Shown here one piece after another: positions 29,416 to 38,346 of a stretch of 64,000 nucleotides of DNA. Position 1 is the first letter of the stretch. Each line of letters starts with the position of its first letter. Both the position numbers and the translations under genes were made by a program. The notes below the pieces were generated by a model. The model saw only the letters and a list, made by a program, of their open reading frames with translations, did no database searches and was not told where the DNA came from. Location: assembly GCA_029008005.1 (NCBI GenBank), contig JAQXIX010000024.1, forward strand, positions 1 to 64,000, written 5' to 3'. The DNA comes from Bacillota bacterium. GTDB taxonomy: Bacteria; Bacillota; Clostridia; Peptostreptococcales; Anaerovoracaceae.

Positions 29416-31140
29416 ATGGAAGCAGATAAAATACTTATAAACGGCAAGATATATACAGAAAATCCCGAGATGCCCTGGGCAGAAGCCCTGGCCATTTCCG
29501 GTAAAAACATATCGTACGTCGGAGACAATGAAGGCGCAAAGGCTTTTGCCGCAGAAGGCACGCAGGTACTTGACCTCGAAGGTAAAACCGTTATTCCCGG
29601 ACTACTTGACGGTCACACACACCCGGGCATAGTTTCGAAGACCTTCTGGTATGTGAGAGGACCTCTAACAGAAGATAGAGACGAGCTGCTGGCAAACATT
29701 GCGGAATACGCCGAGAAGTATCCGAAGGAAACAACTCCTTATTTCTATTACGAAAGCTACTTCACTACAACCTTCGGAGAAGAAGGTCCAAACAGGAAAA
29801 TCTTCGATGAAATCATCAGCGACAGACCTGCGAGAATTCAGGATTTCGGCGACCACGCCTGTTGCTACAACACAGTAGCTCTTGAAATGCTCATGGACGA
29901 AAACGGTGTCCCTCACAGCGAAAGTCCTATCGGTGAGCCGACGTTCGTTAAGGACGAAAAGGGTGAATACACAGGCTGGTGTCATGAATCGGTCTGTGAA
30001 GGAGATATAGGAATCTTCAAAGCCATTAAGGATGAAACCGGCTGGGAACCAGAATTCACAATGAACGACGAAATGTCAAATCCTCTTTTTGATTATTTCA
30101 GACAGTACGGAATAACAGGTATGATGGACGGATTCACTGAAGGGGAAGAAAACATGAAATACGTCTGGAACCTTGATAAAGAGGGGCGCCTCGGTATGTT
30201 CTACGAGGGGGCAGTAATTCTCCCGGATGTTTCGGATTTAGACGATACCGTTGCGACAGTCAAAGACTGGCGTGAAAAATACACAACTGACCATATCAGA
30301 ATCAACACCGTTAAGTTCTTTATTGACGGAACAAACGAGATGGGTGACTGTCTCAGTACAGAACCTTTCCACAATGACCCGACGGGCACATATTACGGTG
30401 AAGCTATGGCAACTATGGAGCAGATGCGTGATGTCATCCTTCGACTGAACGAAGAAGGCTTCGATTTCCACGTACATACCATCTGCGACGGAGCTTTCAG
30501 GCTTATGTGCGATGCTGTGGAGGAAGCGCAGAAAATATGTGGCGACAGCTGGCGCATTAAGGTATGTCTCTGTCACTGCGAGATAATTCACCCTGACGAT
30601 ATTAAAAGAGTTAAAGAACTGGGAATCTACATCGACTATTCAACTCACTGGGCAGGCGGATATTTCGGCGAGGGCGCAATTCCATTCCTGGGCAAAGAAC
30701 GCTGGGAGACAATGCATGACTACACGAAGGTAATTGCCTCAGGCGGAAAAGTAGGCTTCTCAAGTGACGTCTTCAGTTATGCCGAAGCCCCTCGTGCCAA
30801 CCCGATGATAGGCATGCAGGTTGCAATGACAAGAGTAGATCCGTGGATTCCTCTCGATTCCAAGAAGTATCCGGGCAGTGTAAGACCTCCTGTTGACGGC
30901 AAGCTGACAATCAAGCAGCTTATACACGGTTACACTGCAGTCAATGCCGAAAGAATGAGGCTTGATGACAAGCTTGGTTCAATTGAAACCGGCAAACTGG
31001 CCAATCTGGTAATATTCAACGAAGACATATTCGAAGCCGCAAATACTTCACCTGAGACCTTCGGAGAAATCGACCCTTGGGGCACCTTCTTCGAAGGCGA
31101 AGAAAGACATGTGGTTTCCACAATGAGAAAAACAAGATAA
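29416..31140 (+). CDS. Amidohydrolase family protein (YtcJ-like)
   Basis: GKTVIPGLLDGHTHPG, FHVHTICDGAFR, ANLVIFNEDIF. Confidence 0.9.
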   Translation: MEADKILINGKIYTENPEMPWAEALAISGKNISYVGDNEGAKAFAAEGTQVLDLEGKTVIPGLLDGHTHPGIVSKTFWYVRGPLTEDRDELLANIAEYAEKYPKETTPYFYYESYFTTTFGEEGPNRKIFDEIISDRPARIQDFGDHACCYNTVALEMLMDENGVPHSESPIGEPTFVKDEKGEYTGWCHESVCEGDIGIFKAIKDETGWEPEFTMNDEMSNPLFDYFRQYGITGMMDGFTEGEENMKYVWNLDKEGRLGMFYEGAVILPDVSDLDDTVATVKDWREKYTTDHIRINTVKFFIDGTNEMGDCLSTEPFHNDPTGTYYGEAMATMEQMRDVILRLNEEGFDFHVHTICDGAFRLMCDAVEEAQKICGDSWRIKVCLCHCEIIHPDDIKRVKELGIYIDYSTHWAGGYFGEGAIPFLGKERWETMHDYTKVIASGGKVGFSSDVFSYAEAPRANPMIGMQVAMTRVDPWIPLDSKKYPGSVRPPVDGKLTIKQLIHGYTAVNAERMRLDDKLGSIETGKLANLVIFNEDIFEAANTSPETFGEIDPWGTFFEGEERHVVSTMRKTR

Positions 31141-31160
31141 CCTCTCCATCCCAAACAGGA

Positions 31161-31197
31161 AAAAAGCGGAGCCAATAATATTGCTGCTCCGCTTTTC
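31161..31197. terminator. Bidirectional intrinsic terminator
   Basis: AAAAGCGGAGCCAATAATATTGCTGCTCCGCTTTT. Confidence 0.75.
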
Positions 31198-31202
31198 TCC
31201 TC

Positions 31203-31841
31203 TCATTCCCCAAAAAACATGTATACGTTTTCTAAAGAGTATTCTTCGGATTTTGTCACTCCGATTACTCTGAATCCGTGCTTCTCATAAAATCTCACGT
31301 CCTTTTCACCGTTTGTAAACAACATGACCGGAAGCCCCAGCTCTGTGGCCTTTGCGCATACGGCATCTATCAGTCTGCCGCCCCGGCCTTCTCCCTGAAC
31401 CTCCGGATCCACGGCAAGAAAATCGACATATATGAACTCCTCCGGAAGCTCAAGCTGCGATTCCAGTCTGTCAACCTCATCAAAGAAGCCAAACCATCTT
31501 TTGACTCCTTCTTCTCCCAGCTCGTCGGCACATTGTATGAACTTCTCGCTCTTACTGCCGGCCGCCTCAAACTTTTCGTCGGAATAATCCACCTCGTCGG
31601 AATGGAGAACCGCTATTCCGTCTCGAAGACTTTCGTCGAGACTGTAGAATCTGCCAGCCATGAAATCAAAATATCCGTAGTATTCAACCACCATTTCCAC
31701 CGCCAGCTGTTTTTCCTCCGGATTCGGAAACATGCCGTTCAGCTTGGGATAATCACCGAATGCCCTTCTGAAGGTTTCGAAAATATTCGGAAGATCTTTT
31801 TCTTCTGCTTTGTATAATCCTTCGATTTCTATTACTTTCAT
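31203..31841 (-). CDS. GNAT family N-acetyltransferase
   Basis: YVDFLAVDPEVQGEGRGGRLIDAVCAKATELGLPVMLFT. Confidence 0.88.
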   Translation of the reverse strand: MKVIEIEGLYKAEEKDLPNIFETFRRAFGDYPKLNGMFPNPEEKQLAVEMVVEYYGYFDFMAGRFYSLDESLRDGIAVLHSDEVDYSDEKFEAAGSKSEKFIQCADELGEEGVKRWFGFFDEVDRLESQLELPEEFIYVDFLAVDPEVQGEGRGGRLIDAVCAKATELGLPVMLFTNGEKDVRFYEKHGFRVIGVTKSEEYSLENVYMFFGE

Positions 31842-31967
31842 TTTCTTTCCTTAATTATGGTTGCCCTGCCACCCCATTCTACTCCTTATTCAGTGCTTTG
31901 CAAAGGGCAATTACCCCTACTTTTTCCTTGTTATGTTTTTTCGCATCTTTTTTACTTGTTTTGCCAT

Positions 31968-32128
31968 TATGGTTTTATCGGATTTTTTATTTCTAAAGCC
32001 ATAGTTTACCGATAAAATTCTTCCTATTTCTTGTAATAATGCCCTCCGACACCATTAAATTACACAGTTTTTGTGTGGTTTATCGATTGAACTAGAGTTG
32101 AACTAAGGTCAAACTATGGTTTTATCGG
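31968..32128. repeat. Intergenic cluster of TATGGTTTTATCGG-type motifs plus three 11-bp direct repeats
   Basis: TATGGTTTTATCGG at 31968-31981 and 32115-32128; inverted TTTTATCGGTAAACTATGG at 31999-32017; TTGAACTAGAG TTGAACTAAGG TCAAACTATGG at 32087-32119. Confidence 0.7.
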
Positions 32129-32172
32129 CATAACTCAAGCAAAAACCATAAACTACGCGAATTATCTAAAAA

Positions 32173-32213
32173 GAGCTGTGTTCCGGCATTGTCTCGGTGT
32201 CGGAACACAGCTC
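32173..32213 (-). terminator. Intrinsic terminator
   Basis: GAGCTGTGTTCCG ... CGGAACACAGCTC, 13-bp perfect stem, followed on the minus strand by TTTTT. Confidence 0.8.
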
Positions 32214-32255
32214 AATAAGCGGCCTGAAGTAAATGTTGTAATTGTTTCTATTGTT

Positions 32256-32450
32256 TTACTTTTGCAGGCTCAACATCAATATTGTTTCTTCGAATGAACC
32301 TGTTCTCGGGAAATTAACCAGCAGCTCAGCGTATGAAACCATAGTACCGTACACGATTACTCCTACTACGAGGAACGCCACCTGCCAACCTTTAATACCT
32401 CGTTTAAGCTCGGTATTTTCGTTATCTGCAGTAATTTTGTTGTCTACCAT
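32256..32450 (-). CDS. Small single-TM protein, 64 aa
   Basis: MVDNKITADNENTELKRGIKGWQVAFLVVGVIVYGTMVSYAELLVNFPRTGSFEETILMLSLQK; RBS AGGAGG; own terminator downstream. Confidence 0.65.
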   Translation of the reverse strand: MVDNKITADNENTELKRGIKGWQVAFLVVGVIVYGTMVSYAELLVNFPRTGSFEETILMLSLQK

Positions 32451-32452
32451 AA

Positions 32453-32488
32453 TAAATACCTCCTATTCAAAATGATAGGAGGTATTTA
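32453..32488 (-). promoter_or_regulatory. 14-bp perfect hairpin sequestering the Shine-Dalgarno of the 64-aa ORF
   Basis: Minus strand TAAATACCTCCTAT CATTTTGA ATAGGAGGTATTTA directly upstream of ATG. Confidence 0.85.
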
Positions 32489-32573
32489 CATTTACTACCT
32501 TAATAAGGATTTTCATATTCTTACACAGCCTTTGCTTAAGATAATGATATTATACAGATAAAGGAGTGAAATG

Positions 32574-32735
32574 TTAAGTCCGGTTTATTTCGTCATCCTC
32601 CATATGGCAGCAGCAAGATGTTTTCTCATAGGGGCATCCTATGCATTTGGCTCCTGCCTTTTTCTTTCGGCAGATATATGCGCATGCGCCGCCTACTGCC
32701 AGTATCAACAATACCACTATGATTGCGTTTTTCAT
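32574..32735 (-). CDS. FeoB-associated Cys-rich membrane protein, 53 aa
   Basis: Not in the ORF track; MKNAIIVVLLILAVGGACAYICRKKKAGAKCIGCPYEKTSCCCHMEDDEINRT; ATGA overlap with the feoB stop. Confidence 0.9.
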   Translation of the reverse strand: MKNAIIVVLLILAVGGACAYICRKKKAGAKCIGCPYEKTSCCCHMEDDEINRT

Positions 32736-34714
32736 TTTTCACCTCTTCTGTTCTCTATAATCAGTATCGCCACTACTGCCGCGAATGCCGCTACGGCAAT
32801 TATTCCTCCAATAAATCCGTTACCTATGCTTCCTGTCATTATTATGGTACCAATCTGATACACCAGGAAGCTTACGGTGAATCCCACAGCGAACTGGAAA
32901 CCAATGGCACCGAGCATCCACTTCCCGCTCTGAAGTTCAGAATTCAAAGCCCCGAGCGCTGCGAAACACGGTGGTGTAAACAGATTAAACATAAGATATG
33001 CCAGCGCACCGATTTTCGTCAGTCCCATTACGGCTGCCACGGTACTTCCTCCCCCTACGAGGGCCGCTTCTTCTGTATCAATGAAGCTTGTCAGTGCATA
33101 TACTGTCGCAAGTGTGCCCACAACATTTTCCTTGGCGATGAATCCGGTTATTGCCGCCGCTGCCAGCTGCCATGATGCGAAACCCACTACCGGTACGAGC
33201 ATATATGCCAGGGGTGATGATACAAAAGCTAAAATCGATGTGCTTTCCATTCCTTCTTCCACCGGAGCAAAGTGCAAATCGAATGACTGCATTATCTGAA
33301 CTACAGTATTGCAGACGAGAATTACGGTTCCGGCTTTAATTATGAAAGCTTTACCTCTCTCCAGCATAGATCCTGCCGCGAATTTTATTCCGGGCACTTT
33401 GTATTCCGGCAGCTCAATTATGAAGAATGATTTCTTGTATTTCATTCCGCTGATTGCCTTTATCATTAATGCCCCCAGCAGAATAACTATTATTCCTACG
33501 AAGTACATAAGAGGCCCAATCCAGCCTGTACCGGGGAAAAATGCTCCGGCGAAAAGCGCTATAACCGGAAGTTTGGCTCCGCAAGGCATGAATGTAGCCA
33601 GCATTGCCGTAGTTCTCCGTTCTCTTTCATTCCTGATGGTTCGACATGACATTATAGCAGGAATTCCGCAGCCTGTTCCGAGTATCATAGGTATAACGGA
33701 TCTTCCGGAAAGCCCCACTCTCTTGAACAGCGGATCCAGCACAACTGTTGCTCTTGCCATATATCCGCAGTCTTCCAGCAGAGCCAGAAGGAAATACATT
33801 ACCATAACAAGCGGAAGGAAACCTACTACTGCCCCTACTCCGCCTATGATTCCATCAACCAGAATCGCATACAAAAGTGGATTTGCTCCGGAAAGTTTGT
33901 CTCCGACGAACCCCTGAAAGCTTTCAATCCAACCTGTCAGCAGTCCTTCAAAGAATTTGCCTACCCCTACCGGGCTTTCCGCCTGTGATATGTAAAAGAC
34001 ACCAAACATTACTGCTGCGAAGATAACCAGTCCGATTACAGGATGTGTAAGGATTTCATCCATCTTGTCAGCCTTTGTTTTAACTGTATTAAGTGTTTTT
34101 CGCTGCTCTGCCTGCTTCACAACGGATTTGACGTATTCATATCTTATTATATCTGCTTTTTCCACTGCTTTTTTGTCATGCAGATCAATTGCTTCATGAG
34201 TATATGCAGGTTTCTGGCCTTTGCCCTTCACCTTCTCGCATTCGGCTATCAGCTCCTTCAACCCGTCTCCTGATACAGAAACCGTCTTTATCACACGGCA
34301 CCCCAGTTCCTCAGAAAGCTTGTTTGTATCTATTAAAACCCCTTTCTTGCTGTTTACATCGCTTTTGTTCAGTGCGACAACTACCGGTATCCCCAGTTCC
34401 AGCAGCTGCGTTGTGAAAAACAGGCTCCTGCTTAGATTCGAAGCATCCACAACATTTATTATCACATCCGGATGCTCGCCTTTAACATAGTCACTTGTAA
34501 TGCTTTCTTCCGATGAAAAAGGCGACATTGAATACGCTCCCGGCAGGTCGACTACCGTAATGGCATCATTTCCCCAATAGGATTTTTTTATCTCTCCTTC
34601 CTTACGTTCAACTGTAACGCCTGTCCAGTTGCCGGTTTTTTCGTTTCTGCCGGTTAAGGCGTTATACATGGTTGTCTTCCCGCTGTTGGGATTTCCTGCT
34701 AATGCTACTCTCAT
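32732..34714 (-). CDS. feoB: Ferrous iron transport GTPase FeoB
   Basis: MRVALAGNPNSGKTTMYNALTG, NWTGVTVE, DLPGAYSMSP. Confidence 0.96.
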   Translation of the reverse strand: MRVALAGNPNSGKTTMYNALTGRNEKTGNWTGVTVERKEGEIKKSYWGNDAITVVDLPGAYSMSPFSSEESITSDYVKGEHPDVIINVVDASNLSRSLFFTTQLLELGIPVVVALNKSDVNSKKGVLIDTNKLSEELGCRVIKTVSVSGDGLKELIAECEKVKGKGQKPAYTHEAIDLHDKKAVEKADIIRYEYVKSVVKQAEQRKTLNTVKTKADKMDEILTHPVIGLVIFAAVMFGVFYISQAESPVGVGKFFEGLLTGWIESFQGFVGDKLSGANPLLYAILVDGIIGGVGAVVGFLPLVMVMYFLLALLEDCGYMARATVVLDPLFKRVGLSGRSVIPMILGTGCGIPAIMSCRTIRNERERRTTAMLATFMPCGAKLPVIALFAGAFFPGTGWIGPLMYFVGIIVILLGALMIKAISGMKYKKSFFIIELPEYKVPGIKFAAGSMLERGKAFIIKAGTVILVCNTVVQIMQSFDLHFAPVEEGMESTSILAFVSSPLAYMLVPVVGFASWQLAAAAITGFIAKENVVGTLATVYALTSFIDTEEAALVGGGSTVAAVMGLTKIGALAYLMFNLFTPPCFAALGALNSELQSGKWMLGAIGFQFAVGFTVSFLVYQIGTIIMTGSIGNGFIGGIIAVAAFAAVVAILIIENRRGEK

Positions 34715-34772
34715 CTTTCCCTCCGTTTATCTCTTTATCCTATTAAGCCTTTTTCGTCAGTTGCTCCGTTCT

Positions 34773-34791
34773 TTAGTTCGGTATAACTAAC
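34773..34791. promoter_or_regulatory. Putative DtxR/MntR-family operator upstream of feoB
   Basis: TTAGTTCGGTATAACTAAC; inverted repeat TTAGTT-N6-AACTAA. Confidence 0.5.
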
Positions 34792-34830
34792 TCAAAGGCC
34801 TTAAAAAAAACATTCTCTTCAGGAATGTTT

Positions 34831-35043
34831 TTAAATCTTGATAGTTTTCGCAAGTTCCGTGTCTATGTTGTAACGTGCGTCCTTAACAGCCAGAACCAGA
34901 TTATTCTTTTTTCTGGAAATGACAGTCAGAGGTTCCCCGGGATAACATCCCAGTGAAAACAGGAATTTCACCATTTCTTCATCGTCGCTTTGTATTTCTT
35001 TTATTCTGTACTCTTTTTACATTTCGGCTTTTTCCAGTGTCAT
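34831..35043 (-). pseudogene. feoA: FeoA-like protein interrupted by an in-frame TAA at codon 9
   Basis: MTLEKAEM*KEYRIKEIQSDDEEMVKFLFSLGCYPGEPLTVISRKKNNLVLAVKDARYNIDTELAKTIKI; strong RBS AAAGGAGG before ATG. Confidence 0.8.
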
Positions 35044-35201
35044 GGGATACCTCCTTTAAGCGCATGTTCGTTCTGTATTATTATAGTTCGCTATGTCTAA
35101 CTTCCGAAGTAATGATATCCTAACTTCTGTTCGATGTCAACTACTTTTTCTTTATTACTCTTATACATTTGTGCTAAAATAAATGCGGAGGTACTGATTC
35201 T

Positions 35202-35570
35202 ATGAAATTATTAAACATATCTACAGAAGATTATCTGGAAACAATTCTGCTCCTTGGCAGACGTCTTCCTGCCGTACGTGCGATTGATATTGCCACAGAA
35301 CTTGGCTACAGTAAATCCAGCGTGAGTACAGCACTGAAAAATCTTCGTGACAAAGATTATATTACTGTCGGACCGCACAACTACATAACTTTAACCGAAA
35401 AGGGAACGGCTCTGGCAGCCTCTACTTACGAACGCCACGAATGGTTCACAAAATGGCTGATCAGTCTCGGAGTCACCGAGAAAACCGCAGCAAGAGATGC
35501 CTGTCAGATTGAGCATGCTTTAAGTGCCGAGAGTTTCAATGCAATCAAAAATGCTATACCGGAAATCTAA
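35202..35570 (+). CDS. DtxR/MntR-family metal-dependent transcriptional regulator
   Basis: STEDYLETILLLGRRLPAVRAIDIATELGYSKSSVSTALKNLRDKDYI; divergent from the feo genes. Confidence 0.9.
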   Translation: MKLLNISTEDYLETILLLGRRLPAVRAIDIATELGYSKSSVSTALKNLRDKDYITVGPHNYITLTEKGTALAASTYERHEWFTKWLISLGVTEKTAARDACQIEHALSAESFNAIKNAIPEI

Positions 35571-35645
35571 ATAACAATCCAATAAAAAACGGCGGGCTAA
35601 TGCCCACCGACGAAAAAAATACACCCTTGTATTTATTTATTTTGT

Positions 35646-35732
35646 TTACCAGTACATTCTCTTAGAATACTTTGAGTAAAGCTCTGCGTACTGCTTTAAT
35701 TCATTTTTAAGGTTTCTGATTGTGTTTGTCAT
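35646..35732 (-). CDS. Putative 28-aa small protein
   Basis: MTNTIRNLKNELKQYAELYSKYSKRMYW; RBS GGGAGGTGA; consensus promoter TTGAAA-16-TATAAT; terminator-like hairpin downstream. Confidence 0.6.
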   Translation of the reverse strand: MTNTIRNLKNELKQYAELYSKYSKRMYW

Positions 35733-35937
35733 TGATACTCACCTCCCTTTTCCTAATATTATTATACCATTTAGTTTGCGGTTTTCAAGAGAATTTATCG
35801 TATTAGTTTGCTGTATTGCTGCTTTTTAAGGCCTTTTCCGGACAAAAAAACGCATTTTTTTGCACAAAAATCGCAAAATAATATTATTAGTTTGTAGTCT
35901 AATGTCCCAAGCCATCAAAATACGTATACTCAAAAAA

Positions 35938-35982
35938 GGGAGCTGTGCACCGGCATTATTTCAATGCTCGTGCACAACTCCC
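35938..35982 (-). terminator. Intrinsic terminator after the APC permease
   Basis: GGGAGCTGTGCAC...GTGCACAACTCCC, followed on the minus strand by TTTTTT. Confidence 0.75.
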
Positions 35983-36052
35983 TTTTCCTCACTATGTTTT
36001 GTATAACGCAGGAAGTTCTTGGGGAGGTCACTCCCTGCAGACTAATCGCAGA

Positions 36053-37381
36053 CTAATCATCGATACCGAGTTCAGGCGGTTCCTGCTTGAATCCCTTAGT
36101 AAGAATGAGCAGGTAGATTATTCCGGCTACAGTCCATGCACAACCAAGAACAATCGCGAATCTGTCCAGATGTACCAGCAGATACAGACAGAGCAGTGCT
36201 CCCAGAATAGGGAATATCAGGTAAAGAATTGTTCCCTTAAGTGAACGTTCTTTCTTTTTCACGTAGTACTGTGCGATTACCGAAAGGTTAACGAAGAAGA
36301 ATGCTACGAAACCTCCGAAATTAATATAGGCTGTTGCCTTTGTAACATCAAGGAATATTGCCAGCAATGCAACTGCTCCGATAAGGAATATCGCATTGGC
36401 AGGAGTCTTTGTTTTCTGGTTAAGTGTTCCGAAGAACTTCTTAGGCATTACGCCGTCTCTTCCCATTGCATACAGCAGACGTGCTCCGCTCGCCTGTGCC
36501 GAAAGTCCTGCCGCAAACTGTCCGACAATTGTTCCCACCAGGAAGATAGCTCCGAATACTGTTGGCGCAACCTGACGCGCTATATCGTACGCGGCATTAT
36601 CAGGGTTTGCATATTCAAATGACGGATGAACTAAGTGTGTGAAGTATGTTACTACCAGGAAGATAGCTCCGCAGATAAGCATTGTCAGTATGATTGCTCT
36701 CGGAATATTCTTCGTCGGTTCAACTGCGTCTTCCGTAAATGTAGTTAAAGCATCAAATCCCAGGAAGCAGTAGCATGCTGCTGCAGCTCCGGCAACGGTA
36801 TAGCTGAAATCAATATCAGGATTGTAGAAAGGTGAGAATGATGCCAGAGTTCCTTCTCCCATTCCCTCTGTTAAAGCCTTAATTGTGAACGCAAGGAAGG
36901 CGATAATAATTCCAACCTGAATACCAACCAGTACGAAGTTGATTTTGCTTCCTACTTCAGCTCCGAAGAAGTTAATGGCTGAGGTAATAACAATAAATCC
37001 TACAAGCCATACCCATGAAGGTACTGCAGGTACTGCCGCACTGAGATATGAAGCACCTATAAGCCATATTGCCATTGGGAAGAAAACGTAACCGAGAAGC
37101 ACAATCCATCCTGCAATAACGCCCAGTTTCGAGTTGATTGCCTTTCTCGTATAAGTATACGTCGATCCTGCTGTAGGGTATGCCTTGGCCATGTGACCGT
37201 AGCTGAGAGCCGTGAACAGCATTGCTATTACCGCGAAGCAGATTGCACCTGACTCCACGCCGTGTGATGCTGTAGCAATTACTCCGTAAATTGTGTATGC
37301 AATCATCGGAGTAAGGAATGCTATTCCGAAGATTACCAGATGTCTAAGCTTCATTGTTCGCTTAAGAGTATTGTCATTCAT
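36053..37381 (-). CDS. APC-superfamily amino acid permease
   Basis: 12-TM; FLGFDALTTFTEDAVEPTKNIPRAI. Confidence 0.92.
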   Translation of the reverse strand: MNDNTLKRTMKLRHLVIFGIAFLTPMIAYTIYGVIATASHGVESGAICFAVIAMLFTALSYGHMAKAYPTAGSTYTYTRKAINSKLGVIAGWIVLLGYVFFPMAIWLIGASYLSAAVPAVPSWVWLVGFIVITSAINFFGAEVGSKINFVLVGIQVGIIIAFLAFTIKALTEGMGEGTLASFSPFYNPDIDFSYTVAGAAAACYCFLGFDALTTFTEDAVEPTKNIPRAIILTMLICGAIFLVVTYFTHLVHPSFEYANPDNAAYDIARQVAPTVFGAIFLVGTIVGQFAAGLSAQASGARLLYAMGRDGVMPKKFFGTLNQKTKTPANAIFLIGAVALLAIFLDVTKATAYINFGGFVAFFFVNLSVIAQYYVKKKERSLKGTILYLIFPILGALLCLYLLVHLDRFAIVLGCAWTVAGIIYLLILTKGFKQEPPELGIDD

Positions 37382-37432
37382 TATTCTTGGTCCTCCTTGT
37401 CAAATTATGATAAAGCTGGTTATTTAACGTTT

Positions 37433-38326
37433 TTATAAAAACTGCTTGTATATTCCAGGTCTGTAATCCGGCTCTCCTGTAAGCTCTTTATCCACAAACA
37501 GTCTTCTTGTTGCCAGAGACAGGTCTATTGTCTCCATGAAGACACCTTCCTGAACATTGTCCTTATCTCCCGCATAGTAGTGAAGATTTGTCTCATAGAA
37601 AGGCGTAATCTTCGGGCCGATTACGCAGCTTCCTCCTCCGAAGTAGTTGACATCGTCTGTTCCGCAAAGGTTCGAGCTGGCAACGTATATTGTGTTACAG
37701 AGTACTCCGTACTCAAGTGTAGGTGCATAGTAGTCAATGAATGCCTGACGGCTTCCTTCCTTTGGAATTTCCTCTACTACAGCTGTAGGGTTCAGGTAAA
37801 GTCTGCTGCCCTGACCGCAGTAGTATCTCTGCAGTTCCGGAAACTGATATGTATCGAAGCAGATTCCCACAGAAATCGGACCCCAAGGAGTGTCAAACAT
37901 AAACGGTTTATCGCCTTTAACACACCAGATGCTTTCTGTTTCAAAAGGATGCATTTTCTTGTATGAGCCGATTACGCCCTCCGGTCCGATTGCCACCGCC
38001 GAGTTATAAAGTTCGGCGTCTGCCGTGTCCTGAAGTTTTTCCGCCATTCCGAATACAGCATATATTCCGTACTTCTTTGTAACCTCGGCAAGTCTGCTGC
38101 ATGAAGGTCCGCTGAGCAGTTCTGTGTTCCTGATTTTTTCTTCCTGGGATACTTTCTCATCTACATAGTAATCGTATCCCATCAGGCACATCTCAGGGAA
38201 CAGAATCAGATCCGCCCCGCGTTTAGCAGCGGCTTCGGTAAATCCGCACATCCTGCTGATGTTGCTTTCTTTGTCGGCTGCATCGACTTTGAAGTTTACT
38301 ACAGCTACAGTGATGATATCTTTCAT
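37433..38326 (-). CDS. Carbon-nitrogen hydrolase (nitrilase superfamily)
   Basis: LILFPEMCLMGYDYY, GSYKKMHPFETE, ISVGICFDTYQFPEL. Confidence 0.92.
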   Translation of the reverse strand: MKDIITVAVVNFKVDAADKESNISRMCGFTEAAAKRGADLILFPEMCLMGYDYYVDEKVSQEEKIRNTELLSGPSCSRLAEVTKKYGIYAVFGMAEKLQDTADAELYNSAVAIGPEGVIGSYKKMHPFETESIWCVKGDKPFMFDTPWGPISVGICFDTYQFPELQRYYCGQGSRLYLNPTAVVEEIPKEGSRQAFIDYYAPTLEYGVLCNTIYVASSNLCGTDDVNYFGGGSCVIGPKITPFYETNLHYYAGDKDNVQEGVFMETIDLSLATRRLFVDKELTGEPDYRPGIYKQFL

Positions 38327-38346
38327 TTTTCTATCTCCTTAAAATA

